Shown: one piece after another, positions 31,080 through 38,798 of the stretch
How positions within the stretch are numbered: the stretch's first letter is position 1
How the letters are laid out: every line of letters starts with the position of its first letter
Assembly (NCBI RefSeq): GCF_016446475.1
Contig: NZ_JAEHFP010000017.1
Span: forward strand, 1-47,800
Source of the DNA: Paracoccus binzhouensis
GTDB taxonomy: Bacteria; Pseudomonadota; Alphaproteobacteria; Rhodobacterales; Rhodobacteraceae
Length of the DNA stretch: 47,800 nt
Direction of reading: 5' to 3'
Position numbers and translations under genes: made by a program
Notes under the pieces: generated by a model
Database searches by the model: none
The model's input: the letters and a program-made list of their open reading frames with translations, nothing else
Told to the model about the DNA's origin: nothing

Positions 31080-31618
31080 AACGGCTGGGGGCGGTGCTGG
31101 CGATGCTTCTGGCCGTTGCCGCCCCGGCCCAGACCCTGGCGCAGGTGCCCGAGCCCGAAGGTTTCCGCGGCGAGCCCTATCGCGCCGAGACTCCGGCGAC
31201 TCTGGCCGGCGCCCGGGTGATCGACGCGGCCGAGGCGATGCGGCTTCATGCCCAGGGCGTGCCCTTCATCGACGTGCTGCCGCGCCAGGCCCGCCCCGAG
31301 GGCCTGCCCGAGGGCACGCTGTGGAATGCGCCGCCGCATCTCTCCATCCCCGGCGCCACCTGGCTTTACGATACCGGCTACGACCGCATCGCCCCGGCCG
31401 AGGCGGCGCGGCTGCGCGACGGCCTGGCCCGGCTTTCCGGCGGCGACAAGGCCGCGCGGCTGGTGATCTTCTGCAAGCGCGACTGCTGGATGAGTTGGAA
31501 TGCCGGCAAGCGCGCCGTGGCGCTGGGCTATACCGGCGTGCTGTGGTTCCCGGACGGGGTCGAGGGCTGGCAGGAACAGGGCGGCAGCCTGGAGCCGGTC
31601 ACTCCTGCCGGCCCGTGA
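31076..31618 (+). CDS. PQQ-dependent-catabolism-associated rhodanese-like periplasmic protein
   Basis: 180 residues with a signal peptide (to about residue 23) and a rhodanese-like domain. The distinctive motif is FCKRDCWMSWNAGKRA, matching the family often annotated as the PQQ-associated CXXCW protein. The two cysteines could be redox-active. Its role is not established; it is always found near PQQ alcohol dehydrogenases. The 3' end overlaps the convergent propeller gene by 20 bases (31599-31618). Confidence 0.85.
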   Translation: MKRLGAVLAMLLAVAAPAQTLAQVPEPEGFRGEPYRAETPATLAGARVIDAAEAMRLHAQGVPFIDVLPRQARPEGLPEGTLWNAPPHLSIPGATWLYDTGYDRIAPAEAARLRDGLARLSGGDKAARLVIFCKRDCWMSWNAGKRAVALGYTGVLWFPDGVEGWQEQGGSLEPVTPAGP

Positions 31619-32519
31619 AGGCGCCGAAGGCGCGCGGGCCGTCCGGCAGCGCGATCTCGCGCGTGATCTCCAGGCTGGAGGCGTCGATCCAGACCAGCGT
31701 GTTGCTGTCCCAATGCGCCACCACCACGCCCGAGCCATCGGGCAGGGGGGCGATGCCTTCGGGATAGTCGCCGGTCTCCAGCCGGTCCAGAACCTTCAGC
31801 GTCTGCGGGTCGAAGACCGTCACCGTGCCGGCATATTGATCGGTGACGAAGCCGCGCCCGCCGGCAAAGGCAATGCCATAGGGATGGCTGCCGGTCGGCA
31901 CCTGGCCCAGCAGCCTGCCGGCCTGCGGGTCGATCACGCTGACCGTGTCGCCTTGCACATCGGCGGTCCACAGCCGGCCGTCGTGAAACAGCACCGCATA
32001 GGGGTGCCTGCCGGTGGCGACGCGCGATTGCAGCGCCCCGGTTTCGGCATCGTAGATCGAGACCCGGTCGTCGTCGCGATCCGCCACCGCGACCAGCCGG
32101 CCGTCGCTGGCGACCCCGGCCGGCGCGCGGCCGGTCGGCACCTGCCACAGCGGGCGCAGATCGGCATCCAGCCGGATCAGCTGGCCCTGATACCATTCGG
32201 TGACGAACACCCCGCCGCCCGGCGCCAGCGCGATGCCGAAGGCGCCTTCGGGCAGGGCGCGGCCGCCGGCCACCTTGCCGGTTTCGTCCAGCACCGTCAG
32301 CCTGCCGGTCTCGGCGGCGATGACATAGGCGCGGCCCCGCGCCGGATCATAGGCCACCGGCGCAGGCGCGCCCGGCACCGCCACCTCGGCCAGCACCGCA
32401 CCCGAACCCAGGTCCACGACCGAGACCGCACCGGCGTTCTGCGAGGTCACGAAGGCCAGATCGGCGGCCCCCGCCGGAGCCGCCGCCAACAGCAGCAGCA
32501 GGATCAGCGGGCGGATCAT
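31599..32519 (-). CDS. Periplasmic YVTN-type beta-propeller protein
   Basis: 306 residues: a signal peptide (MIRPLILLLLLAAAPAGA) followed by a series of roughly 40-residue blades. Each blade has a pattern such as VSVVDLGSGAVLAEV, VSVIDPQAGRLLGQVPTGSHPYGIAF and VTVFDPQTLKVLDRL. This is a YVTN/lactonase-like propeller, related to the propeller at 34468-35439 in the same neighbourhood. Substrate or partner unknown. The ATG at 32519 overlaps the stop of the SRPBCC gene upstream (ATGA). Confidence 0.82.
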   Translation of the reverse strand: MIRPLILLLLLAAAPAGAADLAFVTSQNAGAVSVVDLGSGAVLAEVAVPGAPAPVAYDPARGRAYVIAAETGRLTVLDETGKVAGGRALPEGAFGIALAPGGGVFVTEWYQGQLIRLDADLRPLWQVPTGRAPAGVASDGRLVAVADRDDDRVSIYDAETGALQSRVATGRHPYAVLFHDGRLWTADVQGDTVSVIDPQAGRLLGQVPTGSHPYGIAFAGGRGFVTDQYAGTVTVFDPQTLKVLDRLETGDYPEGIAPLPDGSGVVVAHWDSNTLVWIDASSLEITREIALPDGPRAFGAFTGRQE

Positions 32520-33067
32520 TCCGCCTTGCCGAACCTTTCCGCCAGCGCGTCGAGCCCGACCTGATAGACCCCGGTCACCGCCTGGATCGCCGCCTCGTCG
32601 TTCAGTTCGGGCGGCGGCTCGTTGTTGGGATAGCCGCGATAGAAACCGCCCTTCCAGCTGACCAGCGCCTTGCCGCCCTCGTCCTTGACGCAAAGCGTCG
32701 AGGCATAGTTGGTCACCGGCAGGACCGACACCTCGACCTTCTCGATGCGATAGGCATAGCAGCGCTTCTCGGGCTGCCATTTCGACAGCACCTCGGTGAT
32801 GGTCGGGTCGCCGCTCTCGGCCTTGAGGTGCAGCACGCGCTCGGACTTCTCGGGCTGGTCGGTCGAGCCGTCGCCGGTGATCTCGGTCCTGGCGATGGCG
32901 GGATGCCAGCTCATGTCGTCGAACTTGCCGATCGCGGCCCAGACCTCGTCGGGTGTCGCATCCAGCTTCTGCTCCAGCGTCAGCTTGAGCCGGACCGGGC
33001 CATGGGCCTGGGCCGTGCCGGCAAGCGCCATGGTGGCGGCCAGGGTCAGGGCCAGAACTCGGGTCAT
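32516..33067 (-). CDS. SRPBCC-fold periplasmic protein, MxaD-like
   Basis: 183 residues with a signal peptide (MTRVLALTLAATMALAGTAQA) and a START/Bet v1-like domain: LDATPDEVWAAIGKFDDMSWHP near residue 36 and the C-terminal long helix GVYQVGLDALAERF. The MxaD family in methanol oxidation clusters has this layout and has been linked to the interaction between methanol dehydrogenase and cytochrome c. The ATG at 33067 follows GAGGAGGAAAG. It is divergent from the binding-protein gene across a 198-base shared promoter region. Confidence 0.8.
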   Translation of the reverse strand: MTRVLALTLAATMALAGTAQAHGPVRLKLTLEQKLDATPDEVWAAIGKFDDMSWHPAIARTEITGDGSTDQPEKSERVLHLKAESGDPTITEVLSKWQPEKRCYAYRIEKVEVSVLPVTNYASTLCVKDEGGKALVSWKGGFYRGYPNNEPPPELNDEAAIQAVTGVYQVGLDALAERFGKAE

Positions 33068-33265
33068 TGCTTTCCTCCTCGCGAGGGGCGGCCATGCCGA
33101 CCTCCTCCGGGACCGGCGCGCCCAGTATGGGGCGACCATGCCCCCAAGCCGGCGGCCGCGTCCATAAGACAAACGTATCGGGTGATTTTCCCCGCCCGTG
33201 CCCGGGTGCTTTGCCGGGTTGGCGCTGGCGCTTTTGCCCGCCATGATACCGCAGGGAGGAAAGCC
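33068..33265. other. Divergent promoter region, MxaD-like / ABC binding protein
   Basis: 198 bases between divergent genes. It should contain both promoters. An AT-rich stretch near 33160-33190 is the most likely core; no confident hexamer pair or operator was identified. GGGAGGA at 33254-33260 serves the plus-strand gene. Confidence 0.4.
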
Positions 33266-34459
33266 ATGAAAGGCAGAATCATCATACTTTTGGCTGGGTT
33301 GGCGGCAGCGAACCCGGCGCTTGCGCAGGACTCCGGCGCCGGGGGGACGCAGACCGTGCGCGCCGCGGTGCTGCGCGTGGACGTGCCGCGCCTGCCGCCG
33401 ATCTCGCGGCTGGACACCCGGCCCGAGGATCTGGGCTTTGCCGGCGCCCGGCTTGCCATCGAGGACAACGATACCACCGGCCGCTTCATGGGCCAGGATT
33501 TCGAGGCGCTGGAGGTTGTTGCCACGCCCGAGACCGCCCCGGTCGAGATGGACAAGCTGCTGGCCGAGGGGATTCCCTTCATCGTCACCCTGGCCGGCGA
33601 TGCCGATACCCTGGCGCTGGCCGATCAGGCCGGAGACCGGGCGCTGGTGCTGAATGCCGGGGCGCGCGGCGATGCGCTGCGCGGCAAGGATTGCCGGGTC
33701 AACGTCATCCACACCGCGCCCAGCCACGCCATGCTGGCCGATGCGCTGGCGCAGTTCCTGATGTGGAAGAAATGGCCGGACTGGTTCCTGATCGCCGGCA
33801 GCCATCCCGAGGACGTGGCGCTGGCCGATGCCTATCGTCGGGCCGCCGCCAAGTTCGGCGCCAAAATCGTCGAGACCCGCACCTATGAGGATACCGGCGG
33901 CAGCCGGCGCAGCGACAGCGGCCATGTGCAGGTGCAAAAGCAGATGCCGGTCTTCACCCAGCGCGCGCCGGACCATGACGTGCTGATCGCCGCGGATGAG
34001 AACGACGTCTTCGCCAACTGGCTGCCCTATGAGACCTGGGATCCGCGCCCGGTCGCCGGCTCGGCCGGGCTGGTGCCGCGGTCCTGGGCGCCCTCGCTGG
34101 AGGCCTGGGGGGCGACGCAGTTCCAGAACCGGTTCGAGAAGCTCTCCGGCCGCCCGATGCGCGAGGAGGATTACCAGGTCTGGATCGCCCTGCGCATGAT
34201 CGGCGAGGCGGCGACCCGCACGCAAAGCACCGAGCCCGCCAAGCTCAAGGAGTTCATGCTGTCCGAGAACTTCGAGGTGGCGGGGTTCAAGGGCCAGAAG
34301 CTGACCATCCGCGACTGGGACCACCAGCTGCGCCAGCCGATCCTGCTGGCGACGCCTTCCGTCACCGCCTCGGTCAGCCCGCAGGACCAGTATCTGCACC
34401 AGAGCTCGGCGCTGGACACGCTGGGCATCGACCGTCCCGAAACCGAATGCAAGTTCTGA
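33266..34459 (+). CDS. ABC transporter substrate-binding protein, PQQ alcohol dehydrogenase-associated (LutA-like)
   Basis: 397 residues with a signal peptide (MKGRIIILLAGLAAANPALA). It has a leucine/branched-chain-amino-acid-binding-protein type fold: DTRPEDLGFAGARLAIEDND near the start, then alternating segments including WPDWFLIAGSHPEDVALADAY. It matches the family named for PQQ-dependent alcohol dehydrogenase systems. It is first in the operon with a propeller, ATPase and permease. In methylotrophs a similarly ordered cluster (lut) handles lanthanides; that link is inference. Substrate unproven. Confidence 0.85.
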   Translation: MKGRIIILLAGLAAANPALAQDSGAGGTQTVRAAVLRVDVPRLPPISRLDTRPEDLGFAGARLAIEDNDTTGRFMGQDFEALEVVATPETAPVEMDKLLAEGIPFIVTLAGDADTLALADQAGDRALVLNAGARGDALRGKDCRVNVIHTAPSHAMLADALAQFLMWKKWPDWFLIAGSHPEDVALADAYRRAAAKFGAKIVETRTYEDTGGSRRSDSGHVQVQKQMPVFTQRAPDHDVLIAADENDVFANWLPYETWDPRPVAGSAGLVPRSWAPSLEAWGATQFQNRFEKLSGRPMREEDYQVWIALRMIGEAATRTQSTEPAKLKEFMLSENFEVAGFKGQKLTIRDWDHQLRQPILLATPSVTASVSPQDQYLHQSSALDTLGIDRPETECKF

Positions 34460-34467
34460 GGTGAACG

Positions 34468-35439
34468 ATGAAAGCTGCAACCGCCATCCTGACCTCGGCC
34501 CTGTGCCTGGGTTTCGCCCTGCCGGCCGCCGCCAACCGGGTCTTCGTCAGCAACGAAAAAGGCAATGACGTCACCGTGCTCGACAGCGAGACGCTGGAGG
34601 TGATCGGCACCTATCCGGTCGGCGCCCGCCCGCGCGGCATCACCATCAGCCCCGACGGCAAGGAGCTTTACGTCTGCGCCTCGGACGACGACCTGGTGCG
34701 GGTGTTCGATCCCGAGACCATGGAGGAGACGCACACCTTGCCTTCGGGCCCCGACCCCGAGCTGTTCGTGCTGCATCCCTCGGGCAATCCGCTTTATATC
34801 GCGAACGAGGACGACAACCTGGTCACCGTGGTCGATACCCAGACCCACAAGGTGCTGGCCGAGATCCCGGTGGGCGTCGAGCCCGAGGGCATGGGCGTCA
34901 GCCCCGACGGCAAGGTGGTGATCAACACTTCGGAAACCACCAACATGGCGCATTTCATCGACAGCGAGACCTTCGAGATCTTCGCCAACGTGCTGGTCGA
35001 TTCCCGCCCGCGCTTTGCGCAATACAACGATGCCGGGACCAAGCTCTATGTCAGCTCGGAAATCGGCGGCACGGTCAGCGTGATCGACCCGGCGAGCCAG
35101 CAGATCACCAGCAAGATCAGCTTCGAGATCCCCGGCGTGCTGCCCGAGGCGATCCAGCCGGTCGGCGTGCGGGTGACCAGGGACGGCAAGAAGGTCTTCG
35201 TCGCGCTGGGCCCGGCGAACCGCGTCGCCGTCGTCAACGGCGAGACCGACGAGGTCGAGGACTACCTGCTGGTCGGCCAGCGCGTCTGGCAGATGGCCTT
35301 CACCCCCGACGAGAAATACCTGTTCACCACCAACGGCAATTCCAACGATGTCTCGGTGATCGACGTGGCCGCGAACAAGGTCGTCAAATCCGTCCCCGTG
35401 GGCCAGCAGCCCTGGGGCGTGGTCGTCGCGCCGAACTGA
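34468..35439 (+). CDS. PQQ-dependent-catabolism-associated beta-propeller protein
   Basis: 323 residues: signal peptide (to about residue 22) then seven or so blades with the repeated pattern VTVLDSETLEVIGTYPVGARP, LVTVVDTQTHKVLAEIPVGVEP and VSVIDVAANKVVKSVPVGQQP. Typical YVTN family, periplasmic. It lies eight bases after the binding-protein gene and 27 before an acidic unknown. Probably a protein-protein scaffold or small-molecule binder in the PQQ/lanthanide system; function unknown. Confidence 0.87.
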   Translation: MKAATAILTSALCLGFALPAAANRVFVSNEKGNDVTVLDSETLEVIGTYPVGARPRGITISPDGKELYVCASDDDLVRVFDPETMEETHTLPSGPDPELFVLHPSGNPLYIANEDDNLVTVVDTQTHKVLAEIPVGVEPEGMGVSPDGKVVINTSETTNMAHFIDSETFEIFANVLVDSRPRFAQYNDAGTKLYVSSEIGGTVSVIDPASQQITSKISFEIPGVLPEAIQPVGVRVTRDGKKVFVALGPANRVAVVNGETDEVEDYLLVGQRVWQMAFTPDEKYLFTTNGNSNDVSVIDVAANKVVKSVPVGQQPWGVVVAPN

Positions 35440-35466
35440 CCGCATGAAGAGGGAGGAGAGAACCAC

Positions 35467-36033
35467 ATGACCCGTTTGCTGACCGTCCTGCTGATCATGG
35501 CAGGCCTTGCCGCACCCGCCGTCGCGCAGGAGCAGAAGCCCGAACCCAAGCCCGAGGCTGCGGCTGACGCCCCGGCCGAGGCCGGCACCGACGAGGAAGG
35601 CGAGGAGGAAGAGGAGGGCGAAGCCGCTGCCGGTGAAGTCGTGCACGAGGCCGGCGCCAAGTTCGACTATGGCTTCTCGGGCATGCTGGCGCGCGACAAC
35701 CGCACCCAGCTGGCGCCGCTGACGCTGGCCTCGGGCAAGCCGGTGGCGACGGCAGAATACAAGCTGAAATCCGGCGGCTTCTACCGCATCGACATCAACG
35801 CGGACGGCAGCCAGGAGCTGGCGCTGTCGGGCGGCGATTTCTTCCGCGCCATCTGGATCAACGAAATCGTCATCAACGACATCGAGATCCGGCCGATGGG
35901 GGTGCATTCGCTGGAATTCGACGATGCCGGCACCGCGACGATCAGCTTCGTCGCCATCGTTCCGGGCCGCTATACGCTGTCGATCCCCGGCTCGCACGGG
36001 GAAACCCAGCAGGCGGTGTTCAACATCCAGTAA
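35467..36033 (+). CDS. Secreted acidic protein of unknown function with EF-hand-like loop
   Basis: 188 residues. A signal peptide ends near residue 20 (APAVAQ). Residues 21-55 are Pro/Glu/Ala-rich and strongly acidic, including a DEEGEEEEEGE run. The folded part (about 60-188) looks all-beta and ends in VPGRYTLSIPGSHGETQQAV, reminiscent of cupredoxin-like domains without obvious copper ligands. The loop DINADGSQE (D109, N111, D113, E117) resembles the first two thirds of an EF-hand but lacks the position-12 acid. Its place in the XoxF/ABC cassette suggests a periplasmic metal or cofactor role. I do not recognise a named family. Confidence 0.72.
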   Translation: MTRLLTVLLIMAGLAAPAVAQEQKPEPKPEAAADAPAEAGTDEEGEEEEEGEAAAGEVVHEAGAKFDYGFSGMLARDNRTQLAPLTLASGKPVATAEYKLKSGGFYRIDINADGSQELALSGGDFFRAIWINEIVINDIEIRPMGVHSLEFDDAGTATISFVAIVPGRYTLSIPGSHGETQQAVFNIQ

Positions 36034-36034
36034 A

Positions 36035-36058
36035 GGGCGCGGGGCCTTGGCCCCGCCC
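36035..36058 (+). repeat. GC-rich hairpin inside the ABC operon
   Basis: GGGC-GC-GGGGCC, TT, GGCCCC-GCCC: a stem of ten pairs with a two-base bulge, just after the acidic-protein stop and eight bases before the ATPase start. No T-run. It may set the ratio of secreted to membrane components by attenuation or RNA processing. Confidence 0.45.
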
Positions 36059-36065
36059 TCATCCG

Positions 36066-36785
36066 ATGCCGCAGGCCGCGCTTTCCATCCAGAACGTCAG
36101 CCACAGTTTCGGCCGCGTCGCCGCGCTGAAGGACGTATCGCTGGCCGTGCCGCGCGGCGGCTTCACTGCGCTTCTGGGGGTGAACGGCGCCGGCAAGACG
36201 ACGCTGTTTTCGCTGATTACCCGGCTATACGACAACACCTCGGGCCGGATCGAGGTCGCCGGCCATGACCTGCGGCGCGAGCCCGGCGCGGCGCTGGCGC
36301 GGCTGGGGGTGGTGTTCCAGTCCCGGGCGCTGGATGCCGACCTGACCGTGGGGCAGAACCTGGACTATCACGCCGCGCTGCACGGCATTCCCCGGCGCGA
36401 GGCCCGGGCCCGCGCCGCCGAGGTGCTGGCCCAGGTCGGCCTGTCGGACCGGCTGGACGCGCGGGTCTCGGCGTTATCGGGCGGCCAGAGCCGCCGGGCC
36501 GAGATCGCCCGCGCCCTGATCCACCGCCCCGAGATCCTGCTGCTGGACGAGCCGACCGTGGGCCTCGACGTGAAATCCCGCGCCGAGGTGGTGGCGCTGA
36601 CCCGCGAACTGACGCGCGGCGGGGTCTCGGCGCTTTGGGCCACGCATATCCTGGACGAGATCCGCCCCGAGGACGGGCTGGTCATCCTGCACAAGGGCGA
36701 AGTCCTGGCCAGCGGCAATGCCGGTGCCATCGGCGGCGACGATCTGACCGCCACCTTCCTGCGCCTGACCGGAGAGGCGGCATGA
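36066..36785 (+). CDS. ABC transporter ATP-binding protein, PQQ alcohol dehydrogenase-associated (LutE-like)
   Basis: A 239-residue ABC ATPase: Walker A GVNGAGKTT (about residues 38-46), Q-loop VVFQSRALD, signature LSGGQSRRAEIARAL, Walker B ILLLDEPTVGLD, and H-loop WATHILDE. It resembles the DrrA/NodI exporter-type ATPases and pairs with the ABC-2 permease downstream, which it overlaps by four bases. An exporter-type transporter with a periplasmic binding protein is an odd combination and is characteristic of this PQQ-linked system. Confidence 0.9.
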   Translation: MPQAALSIQNVSHSFGRVAALKDVSLAVPRGGFTALLGVNGAGKTTLFSLITRLYDNTSGRIEVAGHDLRREPGAALARLGVVFQSRALDADLTVGQNLDYHAALHGIPRREARARAAEVLAQVGLSDRLDARVSALSGGQSRRAEIARALIHRPEILLLDEPTVGLDVKSRAEVVALTRELTRGGVSALWATHILDEIRPEDGLVILHKGEVLASGNAGAIGGDDLTATFLRLTGEAA

Positions 36786-37600
36786 GCCATCGGCTGACCC
36801 CGCGCATGTGGCTGACCGCCTTCCTGGGCATCGCCCGGCGCGAGACGCTGCGCTTCGTCAACCAGCGCGGCCGCTTCCTGGCGGCGCTGGTCCGGCCCTT
36901 GGTCTGGCTGTTCATCTTCGCCGCCGGGTTCCGGGCGGTGCTGGGCCTGTCGATCACGCCGCCCTACCAGACCTATGTGCTTTACGAGGTCTATGTGACC
37001 CCCGGCCTTTGCGCGATGATCCAGCTGTTCAACGGCATGCAGTCCTCGCTGTCGATGGTCTATGACCGCGAGACCGGGGCAATGCGCACCCTGCTGGTCA
37101 GCCCGTTTCCGCGCTGGTTCCTGCTGGCCAGCAAGCTGGTGGCGGGGGTGATCGTCTCGATCATCCAGGTCTATACCTTCCTGGCCATCGCCTGGTTCTG
37201 GGGGATCGAGCCGCCGCCCATCGGCTACCTGGCCGTGCTGCCGGCGCTGCTGCTCTCGGGGCTGATGCTGGGGGCGATGGGGCTGTTCCTGTCCTCGGCC
37301 ATCCGCCAGCTGGAAAACTTCGCCGGGGTGATGAATTTCGTCATCTTCCCGATGTTCTTTGCCTCGACGGCGCTTTACCCGCTGTGGCGGATGAACGAAA
37401 GCTCGACGCTGCTGCACGACATCTGCGCGGCCAACCCCTTCACCCATGCGGTTGAGTTGATCCGATTTGCCCTTTACGCGCGCTTCGATCTTCTGTCCTT
37501 CTCGGTGGTGTCGGGTTGCCTGATCCTGTTCTTTGCGGGGGCCGTGTTCATGTATGATCCGGCCAAGGGGCTCTGGGCCCGGCGAAAGGGGGGAGCATGA
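36782..37600 (+). CDS. ABC-2 type permease of the PQQ-associated transporter (LutF-like)
   Basis: 272 residues with six predicted helices. Segments include FLAALVRPLVWLFIFAAGF, GVIVSIIQVYTFLAIAWFW, LAVLPALLLSGLMLGAMGLFL, MNFVIFPMFFASTALYP and LLSFSVVSGCLILFFAGAVF. The REQTGAMRTLL-like segment appears as DRETGAMRTLLVSP, typical of ABC-2 permeases. The ATG at 36782 overlaps the ATPase stop. Substrate and direction of transport are unknown. Confidence 0.88.
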   Translation: MSHRLTPRMWLTAFLGIARRETLRFVNQRGRFLAALVRPLVWLFIFAAGFRAVLGLSITPPYQTYVLYEVYVTPGLCAMIQLFNGMQSSLSMVYDRETGAMRTLLVSPFPRWFLLASKLVAGVIVSIIQVYTFLAIAWFWGIEPPPIGYLAVLPALLLSGLMLGAMGLFLSSAIRQLENFAGVMNFVIFPMFFASTALYPLWRMNESSTLLHDICAANPFTHAVELIRFALYARFDLLSFSVVSGCLILFFAGAVFMYDPAKGLWARRKGGA

Positions 37601-38199
37601 GATACCTGGTTCTGGCGCTTTGTCTGGCCGCGACGGGGGCCGCGACGGCGGTGCAGGCCGAAACCGGCACCGATCCCGACTGGCCCTGCATCCAGCGCAA
37701 GCAGCCGCACCTGTCGCTGGGCCAGATGTGGTCCGGGCCCGAGCCGGACGATTCCGTGCGCGAACTGGCCCGCACGCCCGAGATCGCGGCGCTGGCCGAC
37801 CGGCTGGAACAGCGCCGCCTGCCGCTGGCCGAGGCCGAGGCCGAGATCGCCGCATTCGCCAGGACCGCCGACAACCGGCAGCTGACCGCGCTGATGGTGG
37901 CGATCTTCGACCGCATCGACCCGCACCGCGCCGCGCTGATCGCGGGGATCGCGCGCTATGGCAACAAGCAGGTCGACCTGGCAAGGCGCATCCAGGAGCA
38001 TCGCGACAAGATGGAAGCGATGCAAAAGGCCGAGACGCCCGATTTCGACGCCATCGACGCCGAGGAAGAGCAGCTCGACTGGGATACCCGCATCTTCCAG
38101 GACCGCCAGCAGGCGCTGACCTATGTCTGCGAGACGCCGGTGATCCTGGAGCAGCGGGTCTTTGCCCTGGCCCGTGCCATCGCGGCGGGGCTGAAATGA
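37597..38199 (+). CDS. Secreted protein of unknown function in the PQQ/ABC operon
   Basis: 200 residues: signal peptide (MRYLVLALCLAATGAATAVQA) and a mostly helical mature part. Two cysteines remain in the mature protein, C31 (DWPCIQRKQP) and C178 (TYVCETP), likely a disulfide. A conserved-looking N-terminal motif PHLSLGQMWSGPEPD is followed by long charged helices (residues 80-160). It overlaps the permease and mobA by four bases each, so it belongs to the operon. I do not recognise a characterised family; similar genes tend to sit beside this ABC system. Confidence 0.75.
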   Translation: MRYLVLALCLAATGAATAVQAETGTDPDWPCIQRKQPHLSLGQMWSGPEPDDSVRELARTPEIAALADRLEQRRLPLAEAEAEIAAFARTADNRQLTALMVAIFDRIDPHRAALIAGIARYGNKQVDLARRIQEHRDKMEAMQKAETPDFDAIDAEEEQLDWDTRIFQDRQQALTYVCETPVILEQRVFALARAIAAGLK

Positions 38200-38798
38200 C
38201 CCTGCCGCCCGCCGTCATCCTGGCCGGCGGCCTGTCCACCCGCATGGGCGGCGGCAACAAGGCGCTGCGGATGCTGGCGGGCGAGACCCTGCTGGCGCGG
38301 GTGATCGCGCGCATCCGCCCGCAATGCTGCGGGCTGGCGCTCAACGCCAATGGCGATCCGGAACAGTTCGCCGCCTATGACTTGCCGGTGATCGCGGACG
38401 GTTTCGCCGGTTTCGCCGGGCCGCTGGCGGGGGTGCTGGCCGGCATGGACTGGGCCGCGGCCGAAGGGGCCGAGAGCGTGGTCAGTGTCAGCGTCGATAC
38501 GCCCTTCCTGCCCGAGGATCTGGTGCATCGGCTGCGCGAGGCCAGGGGGCGCAGCGGCCTTGCCATCGCCGCCAGCCCCGACGAGACCGGGCGGCTGCGC
38601 GACCATCCGACCTGCGGGCTGTGGCCGGTGGCGCTGGCCGGCGAGCTGCGGGCGGCGCTGGAATCCGGCCTGCACCGGATCGGCCAGTTCGCGGCCGCCT
38701 ATGATCCGGGGCGGGCGGTGTTCGACAGCCGCCCGGTGGACCCGTTCCTGAACCTGAACACGCCCGAGGACCTGGCCCGCGCCGCCCGGCTGGCCTAG
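38196..38798 (+). CDS. mobA: MobA, molybdenum cofactor guanylyltransferase
   Basis: A 200-residue nucleotidyltransferase that attaches GMP to molybdopterin, making the MGD used by DMSO-reductase-family enzymes such as the formate dehydrogenase here. Motifs: ILAGGLSTRMGGGNKAL at the N-terminus (GTP binding), VSVDTPFLPEDLV (metal-binding Asp) and NLNTPEDL near the end. The frame is open upstream; the ATG at 38196 overlaps the previous stop. The stop shares a CTAG with the convergent permease gene. Confidence 0.93.
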   Translation: MTLPPAVILAGGLSTRMGGGNKALRMLAGETLLARVIARIRPQCCGLALNANGDPEQFAAYDLPVIADGFAGFAGPLAGVLAGMDWAAAEGAESVVSVSVDTPFLPEDLVHRLREARGRSGLAIAASPDETGRLRDHPTCGLWPVALAGELRAALESGLHRIGQFAAAYDPGRAVFDSRPVDPFLNLNTPEDLARAARLA

